Virus record (IMG/VR): IMGVR_UViG_3300043099_000017
Location: 1-20,328 of that record
Length of the DNA stretch: 20,328 nucleotides
Origin: a virus
Direction: 5' to 3' (one strand)
Part shown: one piece after another, positions 15,401-20,328 of the stretch
Numbering within the stretch: the stretch's first letter is position 1
Layout of the letters: every line of letters starts with the position of its first letter
Made by a program: the position numbers and the translations under genes
Notes under the pieces: generated by a model
Seen by the model: the letters and a program-made list of their open reading frames with translations, nothing else
Told to the model about the DNA's origin: nothing
Database searches by the model: none

Positions 15401-17218
15401 AGCAAGGAGCGCGAAATTGCGCAGGCCAGGCGTGAACTTGCCGGAGTGCAGCAAGATGTTGGATTTGAACTGGCGGCAGTCCGCGCTGCTGCTACAGGCG
15501 GTGACCCTGAAATTATCCGCATTCAACAAAGAATTGCAGAAGCAGGGCGTCAGCGCGACGAAGAACGCATTCGACTTGAGCAGGCACTACTAGATGAACA
15601 AACCGAAAGAAGTAAGGCAATCGAAGAACTGAAAACCAGCAATGCGACGGCTATCAACGAAGCCAATCTTCGCTATACCAAGGCGATTGGGGATGCGCAG
15701 CGCCAGTATGCGCGGGCGACTGCAAGGATTATTGAGGGGGGCACGGGAAGGGCCGCCAAGCGACTTGAAGCGGCTGGCAGGATCGTTGCAGCCTTGCTGC
15801 AGCAATCATCAGCAAAAGAAGCGTTTGGGGTGGCTACCGGAGGCAGTGCTGTTTCGATTGACGGCAGCAATGCCTTTGGAGTCAATATGACCAGGTATAG
15901 TGCCAAGGGTCTCTTGGCGGCCTCTAAGGCCACCAGCCCCCAGGCTGGGGCCGCTGCCTTAGAACTCATAAAATCAACCCAAGCCCTAGAGGACGCGCAA
16001 AGAGCACTCTCTGAAATACCTAGCGCAGCCTCAATTGCCGATCCGGCAATCAATAGCATTACCGTCGATATAGATGATTTGCTGCAAAACGTAAATAAGG
16101 CGGCTACTGGGCTCAAGGGTCTAAGTCTTCAATCGGCGGAAACATTCAAAGCACTTGGAGATGCGAAGTTTGGGCAAGCATTTGCACGTGAAAGCTCTCA
16201 AGCATTACAAAGCATTCTTGGTCTAACTCAAAACCTGAGAGCGGAGGAGGAAAAAGCTCTTGGCGTCTTGTCTTTGCGTGAAAGCGGAAAGCGAGGGGAT
16301 CTCGCTGAGCGTATTTACGACATAAATCAAGCTTTTGAAAGCGGTCGCAATGGCTTGGACGAAGCATTCAGAAGTGCTTCTGCCTTGACAACGGATCCGC
16401 AACAATTGACTGAGCTGAAAGCAGTGTATGATGTTTTGACCTCTTCCCTTTTTGACGCTAGGTCTGCTGCAATAGATCTTGCGGAGTCGCTGGCCGCTGT
16501 TCCGCCTGACCTGCAAATTCGCATTGCTATTCAAGACTTGGGGGATGAATTGAATAAACTGCTTGATCCAGCCAGGCAGGCAATCGGCGCCGCCACCGCG
16601 ATTGGCGATGCATTTGGCAATGCATTTAAGGGCGTCATTACCGGCAGCGTGAGTGCCAAGGAAGCATTAGCTGGTTTCTTCAGCAGCGTGGCCGAGTATT
16701 TTGCTGACATGGCCGCCAAGATGATTGCGGAATGGATCAAGCTGGCGATCTTGAACACGATTGTAAGGATCTTCAATCCCATCGCTGGCGCTGCAGCGGG
16801 TGGAGCTGGGCTCTCTGATTTGTCTGCCCCCGCTTCAATCAATAATCCTCTGGGCGTCTTGAATGCCAACGGCAACGCCTTCGCGCAGAACGGAATCGTT
16901 CCTTATGCCAAAGGAGGCATCGTCAACAGCCCGACGCTGTTTAAGTTTGCTCGTGGCAGCGCCATGGCTACAGGAGTCATGGGTGAAGCTGGACCTGAAG
17001 CGATCATGCCACTCAAGCGCGGTCCAGACGGCAAGCTTGGGGTTGCGGGGGGTGGCAGTGGCGCAACCACTGTTAATGTCAGTGTTGATGCCAAAGGCAC
17101 GCAGGTGCAAGGCGACTCTGCACAGGGCGCTGCGTTGGGCCGTGTGATTGCCGGCGCAGTGCAAGCCGAGCTGATTAAGCAGCAGCGCCCTGGTGGCTTA
17201 CTTTCGGGAGGTAGGTAA
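12413..17218 (+). CDS. Tail tape measure protein
   Basis: A 1601-residue protein that sets tail length and is ejected with the DNA. Residues 1-580 are mostly alpha-helical and coiled-coil-like, rich in Ala, Gln, Glu and Arg. Residues about 582-624 form a Gly/Ala-rich hydrophobic stretch (GGAIGTAVGGVPGAFAGAAI) that could enter a membrane. Residues about 630-825 match the phage tape measure domain (SYAEMSAEINRLRQGL ... LSKGRPQAEEIRSQLGERLPG ... GRRYEKSLENIKLTL). Residues about 928-1015 are a strongly charged coiled coil. The C-terminus has the lambda gpH-type YAKGGIVNSPTLF and GEAGPEAIMPL. From the known scale of about 0.15 nm per residue the tail would be about 240 nm if all of it spans the tube. 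The ribosome site AAGGAG is 7 nt upstream. Confidence 0.97.
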   Translation: MARNRIEELLVELKFKGGEELKKISGGFRELAKAANLADADIEDARAKIIDYGKSLGNTNQAVKGTIQALKALQESTQRGGEAWNKLSSDVLQFEQAARLTDREIELLRRGIVEEAKAHDQSETSIRAHVRALQELRAQSVLGGQVNRQLSQTIGQLTQQLDQAELASRAHFSALNQALAVRPDAVLRQWQAYTQILRDVRATAEQAAEAQQRLNQLAGAPRISARRELVARAGIQADPAYQERFGLGGRSLEALPDVPAALSLRLRELQEDLNFTTRNTGLYIRTLVEMAAVQRQASATTQGFAAALREQLASGELPRTQKNLQEVIGALRREMVELDTSTATGSRAYAENAAQVRVLERELNQLANSYRNVADMAVQAATAERSAATARVTALYMNNRAVRDQAQAMSELGNAVRSGIAGTPLMLPAAGQTSAPGTGLQVSGGARIGGPSGNIQRVLTPGTFPGERQQGPEISPEQADRNRRAYISQIDAERQLREAREASEAQLQGYRAEISKAAQANDGSINSIQRYRDSLVTLRNTLPATGNEFRKLSSQVERLDAQLERAQRRRRRMSAMEATQAAGAVISGGIFGGPEGAIGGAIGTAVGGVPGAFAGAAIGAQAGMVRQAIGSYAEMSAEINRLRQGLAASSNNFTEFTRLVQMTEESSRRLLIPLADSYRIMAQLRANTVELGYSLEDTKMLFEGTATAVFQTGGNLNDVQGAMRAIVQVLSKGRPQAEEIRSQLGERLPGAIIKFAQETGRSTEELEQAFKNSEVTVDDFFKFAKRNFKDGEGYFDNLATNAEFAGRRYEKSLENIKLTLGRTFQTSGAAFQDFATRFLGGLDRILNKLIELRVVQPGSQFFVEQVLAGTVSIDKLEEQLLRTADKYEELKQRTGILGPLFPELGSLNAETKSLEDALIVLRRFESQAKERETEQEKEAKKQEQEQQAQSFLQAVEQREDAIAQARIQLEEQAREIRKQAVEQVKQLEENFAQQRLSKEREIAQARRELAGVQQDVGFELAAVRAAATGGDPEIIRIQQRIAEAGRQRDEERIRLEQALLDEQTERSKAIEELKTSNATAINEANLRYTKAIGDAQRQYARATARIIEGGTGRAAKRLEAAGRIVAALLQQSSAKEAFGVATGGSAVSIDGSNAFGVNMTRYSAKGLLAASKATSPQAGAAALELIKSTQALEDAQRALSEIPSAASIADPAINSITVDIDDLLQNVNKAATGLKGLSLQSAETFKALGDAKFGQAFARESSQALQSILGLTQNLRAEEEKALGVLSLRESGKRGDLAERIYDINQAFESGRNGLDEAFRSASALTTDPQQLTELKAVYDVLTSSLFDARSAAIDLAESLAAVPPDLQIRIAIQDLGDELNKLLDPARQAIGAATAIGDAFGNAFKGVITGSVSAKEALAGFFSSVAEYFADMAAKMIAEWIKLAILNTIVRIFNPIAGAAAGGAGLSDLSAPASINNPLGVLNANGNAFAQNGIVPYAKGGIVNSPTLFKFARGSAMATGVMGEAGPEAIMPLKRGPDGKLGVAGGGSGATTVNVSVDAKGTQVQGDSAQGAALGRVIAGAVQAELIKQQRPGGLLSGGR

Positions 17219-17221
17219 AGC

Positions 17222-17923
17222 ATGGCCACATTCACCTATGTCCCCGATTTCCCGGTACAGGAAAGTACCAAGCCTCGTGTTAGCCAAGTCGTTTATCCCA
17301 GTTACGAGCATCGCACAACATTCGGCCTCAATCCTTTGCAGGACACCTGGGAGCTGACATTCAGTGGTCGCACCAGCGCTGATCGTGATGGCATTTATAG
17401 CTTCCTTCAAGCGCGTGCTGGAACCGAACCATTTCAATGGGAGACGCCATTTGGCGAGACGGCAAGTTTTGTCTGCCCTTCGTGGGATACAACGCTTGAC
17501 TCTTGCAATTACAGCACTATCAGCGCCACGTTTGAATTGCAGTATTTGCCAGAGGGCCCCAACCTGACATTGCCTGCGGAGCCAACTGTTGCATTTTCTT
17601 GGATACCAGAATTCTCGGCCAAGCATTCGTTTGATAGCCGCGCACAGGTCACCACATTTGGAGATGGCTACCGCCAACGCATTGCCTTTGGCTTGCAACC
17701 GCAAGAGGAGACTTGGACGCTTGCATTTGATAACCGAACAAATGCTGAGCGCAATCAAATCCGTGATTATCTGCGCGGCGCTAAAGGCGTTACAGGATTT
17801 GCTTGGACGGATCCAAGGAGCGGTCAAACGGCTAAATTCGTCTGCAGCGAATGGAGTATTCAATACATGAACTTCAATAACAACAGTGTTGGCGCAACGT
17901 TCAAAAGGGTATTTGAGCCATGA
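17222..17923 (+). CDS. Minor tail protein, gpM-like, tandem double domain
   Basis: The 233-residue product contains two gpM-like units. Unit 1 (about residues 5-110) reads YVPDFPVQ ... QDTWELTFSGRTSADRDGIY ... PFQWETPFGE ... FVCPSWDT. Unit 2 (about 127-230) reads WIPEFSAK ... EETWTLAFDNRTNAERNQIR ... GFAWTDPRSG ... FVCSEWSI. Lambda gpM is a single unit of 109 residues that joins the tail tip initiator complex around the tape measure end. A duplicated version could replace a dimeric ring partner, as seen in distal-tail proteins with two fused units. The GGGAGG ribosome site lies 10 nt upstream. The stop overlaps the next start as ATGA. Confidence 0.88.
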   Translation: MATFTYVPDFPVQESTKPRVSQVVYPSYEHRTTFGLNPLQDTWELTFSGRTSADRDGIYSFLQARAGTEPFQWETPFGETASFVCPSWDTTLDSCNYSTISATFELQYLPEGPNLTLPAEPTVAFSWIPEFSAKHSFDSRAQVTTFGDGYRQRIAFGLQPQEETWTLAFDNRTNAERNQIRDYLRGAKGVTGFAWTDPRSGQTAKFVCSEWSIQYMNFNNNSVGATFKRVFEP

Positions 17924-18897
17924 GCGCACCTGCACTGTGGCAAGCTAGTTACGCCTACAACGTCGGTGATGTTGTACAGGCCACGATCCCACCAGCGACG
18001 GGCTTCTTCTTCCGTTGCACGGTCGCTGGTACAACTAGCGCGACGGAACCGTTCTGGCCGACGGTCATCGGTAATACCACTGTCGATGGCACTGTCACAT
18101 GGATGGCGGTTACCATCCTGTCGGGTGATTTTCAGTCGCCCAACCCCAGCGCGATTATCGAGCTGTTTGAGTTGGAGCTGGTCACTGCTATCCACGGCAG
18201 TAACGAGATTTATCGTTTCCACTCGGGTACCAGCTTGGTCAATAACGGTGATGTAATCTGGCGTGGCAATAGCTACCTAAGATTTCCGATTGAGGCCGAT
18301 GGGTTTGAATACAGCGGCCAAGGGACATTGCCACGGCCAAAAATCCGTGTCAGCAACATCTTCGGCACGGTTACGGCCATCATCCTCAGTTTGCCGGTTG
18401 GACTGGAAGGTGCAAAGGTAACGCGCATCCGCACGCTGGCTAAATATCTTGATGCGGCCAACTACCCACCCAGCGGTGACATCCTTTTACTTGAGGATGG
18501 TGATGCGTTACTGCTTGAAGATGGCGGTAGTTTCCTGCTGGAGCCAATCAATCCCAGTGAAGATGGCAGCGCCGAATTTCCGCGAGAAATTTATTATGTA
18601 GATAGAAAGAGTGCGGAAAATCGCAGCCTCGTTGAGTTTGAACTGGCAGCTAGTTTTGACATTGCTGGCGTGCGAGCACCCAAGCGGCAGTGCATCGCCA
18701 ACTTGTGCCCATGGACCTACCGCTCTGCTGAATGCGGCTACACCGGCACCAATTATTTTGATGCTGCAGACCAGCCAGTGCTGAGCGCATCTGGTGACGT
18801 ATGCGGCAAGCGACTCAATAGCTGCCACCTGCGGTTCGGGCAAAATGCTGAATTGCCATTTGGTGGCTTCCCTGGCGTTGGTACATTTAGCGGATGA
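17920..18897 (+). CDS. Minor tail protein, gpL-like, with N-terminal carbohydrate-binding-like domain
   Basis: A 325-residue protein. Residues 1-65 ([45 protein letters not shown]) resemble small aromatic-rich CBM5/12-like modules common on phage tails. Residues about 68-325 are gpL-like: [61 protein letters not shown] and FGGFPG. Cysteines 263, 272, 295 and 302 have spacing C-x8-C-x22-C-x6-C, the spacing I recall for the iron-sulfur ligands of lambda gpL, with an extra Cys258. A three-unit LLLEDG repeat is inserted at about residue 187. The protein should sit in the tail tip between gpM and gpJ. It is coupled by ATGA on both sides. Confidence 0.9.
   Translation: MSAPALWQASYAYNVGDVVQATIPPATGFFFRCTVAGTTSATEPFWPTVIGNTTVDGTVTWMAVTILSGDFQSPNPSAIIELFELELVTAIHGSNEIYRFHSGTSLVNNGDVIWRGNSYLRFPIEADGFEYSGQGTLPRPKIRVSNIFGTVTAIILSLPVGLEGAKVTRIRTLAKYLDAANYPPSGDILLLEDGDALLLEDGGSFLLEPINPSEDGSAEFPREIYYVDRKSAENRSLVEFELAASFDIAGVRAPKRQCIANLCPWTYRSAECGYTGTNYFDAADQPVLSASGDVCGKRLNSCHLRFGQNAELPFGGFPGVGTFSG
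18478..18543 (+). repeat. LLLEDG repeat insertion in the gpL-like protein
   Basis: The segment reads [21 protein letters not shown], about seven residues per unit. The underlying DNA repeats are similar but not identical (CTTGAGGATGGTGAT and CTTGAAGATGGCGGT). It interrupts the gpL-like domain between [10 protein letters not shown] and FPREIYYVD. Confidence 0.8.
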
Positions 18898-19601
18898 CCA
18901 TGATCTGGCGCGACGCAGCACTAGAGCACGCCAAGGCGGAACAACCCCGCGAGGCCTGTGGGTTGCTGGTGGTCATCAAAGGCCGCGAGCACTACATCCC
19001 ATGCCGCAATCAAGCGGCGGCACCCGATCAGATGTTTGTGCTGTCAACCGAGGACTACGCCGCCGCCGAGGATCAGGGCGAGGTCCTAGCCATTGTCCAC
19101 AGCCACCCAAGCACACCACCGCATCCATCACCAGCAGACCGCGCCGCATGTGAAGCCAGCGGCCTGCCTTGGTACATCGTCAACCCCAACCTAGAAGCCT
19201 GGGGCGAATGCAAGCCATGCGGCTATAAGGCGCCATTGATTGGCCGCGAGTGGGTGTGGGCAGTGCATGACTGCTGGACACTGGTTCGTGACTGGTATGC
19301 CGAGCAGGGCATCAAGCTACGCGACTGGGAGCGCTGCGCCAACCCAGAAGACTTTCAAGCCAAACCGTATTTTGATGATTGCTGGAAGGCGACAGGCTTC
19401 CGCGAGTTGCTGCCTGATGAAGAACTAGAAAAAGGTGACCTGCTGTTCATGAGCATCAGCAGTCCCGGCCTCAACCACTGCGCCGTGTACCTAGGCGATC
19501 AGATGATGCTTCACCATCTGCAAGGACGGCTGTCATCTAGGGATATTCTTGGAGGTTGGACCCTAAAATGTGTCGGAAGGAGGTTGCGTCATGCTGCGTA
19601 A
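18894..19601 (+). CDS. Tail assembly protein gpK-like: JAMM metalloprotease fused to NlpC/P60 hydrolase
   Basis: A 235-residue two-domain enzyme. The N-terminal Mov34/MPN domain has a complete JAMM motif: Glu20, then His69-Ser-His71-Pro with Ser79 and Asp82, a zinc-binding protease signature. The C-terminal NlpC/P60-type domain has the probable nucleophile Cys127 ([11 protein letters not shown]) and His195 (LNHCAVYLG), with HH at 207-208 as candidates for the third residue. Lambda gpK has this same arrangement. It is required for tail tip assembly and is thought to process a tail protein or cleave peptidoglycan. ATG 18894 overlaps the previous stop (ATGA). ATG 18900 is also possible. The stop lies 11 bases inside the gpI-like gene. 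Confidence 0.93.
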   Translation: MTMIWRDAALEHAKAEQPREACGLLVVIKGREHYIPCRNQAAAPDQMFVLSTEDYAAAEDQGEVLAIVHSHPSTPPHPSPADRAACEASGLPWYIVNPNLEAWGECKPCGYKAPLIGREWVWAVHDCWTLVRDWYAEQGIKLRDWERCANPEDFQAKPYFDDCWKATGFRELLPDEELEKGDLLFMSISSPGLNHCAVYLGDQMMLHHLQGRLSSRDILGGWTLKCVGRRLRHAA

Positions 19602-20199
19602 GATCAAGCTATACGGCGCCCTCGCTAAGTTCGTCGGCCATCGCGTACTGGAAGCAGATGTCGCCACTGCTGCTGAGGCCGTCCGTTTTCTAGTGACCAA
19701 CTGGCCAGAGTTAGAAGCCCATATGGCGCAGCAGTATTACCGCGTCCATACCGCTGGCGAAGACCTGGCCCTCGATGACATCCACAACCCGATGGGCCGT
19801 GAAATCGAAATTATTCCAGTCATTGCCGGCGGGGGCGCAATTGGAAAAATTTTGCTGGGGATTGCCTTAGTAGCTCTGGCTTTTGTGCCTGGCGTTGGTT
19901 GGGCGGCTGCCGTAGCAGCGGCGGGCGGCAAAGCTGCAGTCGCTGCTGGCTTCACCGTTGTTGGAAAAATTTTGTTCAGCGTTGGCTTGAGTCTTGTTGT
20001 GGGCGGCATCTCACAGGCTTTGACCCCAACGCCCAAAACCGACCAAGACGAAGGCGACCCCAAGAAAAGTTTCAGCTTTAGCGGCATCCAGAACACCACG
20101 CGGGCTGGTGTGCCGGTGCCCGTGGTTTATGGCGAGATGTTGGTTGGCGGCATTGTCGTTAGCGCTGGCGCTGACATTGTGCAGGTGTCAGGCGTATGA
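19591..20199 (+). CDS. Tail assembly protein, gpI-like
   Basis: A 202-residue protein. Residues 1-80 form a beta-grasp, ubiquitin-like domain ([20 protein letters not shown] ... [11 protein letters not shown]) as in the lambda tail I family. Residues about 83-145 are hydrophobic and Gly/Ala-rich, able to form two membrane-spanning helices. The C-terminus has the conserved [21 protein letters not shown] and ends in SAGADI. Lambda gpI acts with gpJ, gpK and gpL in building the tail tip and is not a main virion component. I chose ATG 19591 because AAGGAGG (19577-19583) lies 7 nt before it. The in-frame GTG at 19570 would place that site inside the gene. The stop overlaps the gpJ start as ATGA. 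Confidence 0.9.
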   Translation: MLRKIKLYGALAKFVGHRVLEADVATAAEAVRFLVTNWPELEAHMAQQYYRVHTAGEDLALDDIHNPMGREIEIIPVIAGGGAIGKILLGIALVALAFVPGVGWAAAVAAAGGKAAVAAGFTVVGKILFSVGLSLVVGGISQALTPTPKTDQDEGDPKKSFSFSGIQNTTRAGVPVPVVYGEMLVGGIVVSAGADIVQVSGV

Positions 20200-20328
20200 G
20201 CATTTACGGTGCTGGTGGTGGTGGTAAGGGTAAAGGCGGCGGCGCCTTTCGTAAGTCCACAGAAGCCAAAGACAACCTCGACTCAACGGCTTACGCCAAG
20301 ATCGTCGAAATCCTTAGCGAAGGTGAAA
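20196..20328 (+). CDS. Tail tip host-specificity protein, gpJ-like, N-terminus (3' partial)
   Basis: The first 44 codons of a frame open to the window edge. The start is glycine- and lysine-rich ([16 protein letters not shown]), followed by EAKDNLDSTAYAKIVEILSE, the usual start of lambda J-type central tail fibre/host-specificity proteins. ATG 20196 overlaps the gpI stop (ATGA), the expected position for J. The product would bind the outer-membrane receptor and complete the tail tip. Nothing can be said about receptor domains, which lie outside the window. Confidence 0.88.
   Translation, partial: MSIYGAGGGGKGKGGGAFRKSTEAKDNLDSTAYAKIVEILSEGE

Noticed and set aside
17198-17935. Minus-strand open frame (245 codons) covering the gpM-like gene
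   Set aside because: The plus strand carries a clear two-unit gpM protein; the antisense translation shows no domain pattern.

Overview
The window is the virion-assembly (late) module of a tailed, lambda-like siphophage or of a prophage. It starts inside the large terminase gene and ends inside the tail-tip host-specificity gene. Gene order follows lambda closely: A (terminase), W-like, B (portal), C/E (protease and capsid), FI/D-like small head genes, FII, U-like, V (tail tube), G/GT (chaperones), H (tape measure), M, L, K, I, J. I see no integrase, repressor, lysis or replication gene, so the sequence cannot say whether the phage is lytic, temperate or integrated. Host is uncertain. The small conserved proteins, the Mtd-type fibre N-terminus and the LLxEDG motifs remind me of phages and prophages of picocyanobacteria and other aquatic bacteria, but this is a weak impression, not a result.

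Head region (1-7048): terminase C-terminus, a gpW-like connector with an added N-terminal beta domain, and the portal. Next comes an unusual 893-residue polyprotein that strings three accessory domains (one TUDOR-like), an HK97-type prohead protease, a scaffold segment and the HK97-fold major capsid protein into one reading frame. A Shine-Dalgarno-equipped internal ATG at 4394 lies exactly between protease and scaffold/capsid. It is followed by a small FI-position protein and two related beta-rich, decoration-like proteins separated by a strong intrinsic terminator, then a 50-residue protein carrying an LLxEDG motif.

Junction (7049-9267): a single minus-strand gene sits in the plus-strand late module. 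It is followed by a gpFII-like connector, a Mtd_N-type fibre or spike protein, a 49-residue protein, a gpU-like tail terminator and a 78-residue protein, most of them overlapping by a few bases.

Tail region (9206-20328): the major tail tube gene is followed by a diverged tandem paralog with a 35-residue insertion, then a second probable terminator. The tail assembly chaperone pair has a textbook -1 frameshift site (GGGAAAC, 8-nt spacer, GC-rich hairpin) and feeds into a 1601-residue tape measure protein. The tail-tip genes are a double-domain gpM, a gpL with a probable Fe-S cysteine set and a carbohydrate-binding-like N-terminus, a two-enzyme gpK, gpI, and the start of gpJ.

Expression logic: genes are tightly packed, with six ATGA overlaps at start/stop junctions. 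Codon choice by eye is most biased in the capsid part, the 6064 gene and the first tail tube gene, which are the products a virion needs in highest copy. No stretch longer than about 300 bases lacks a gene. No tRNA, rRNA, CRISPR array or insertion sequence was seen.
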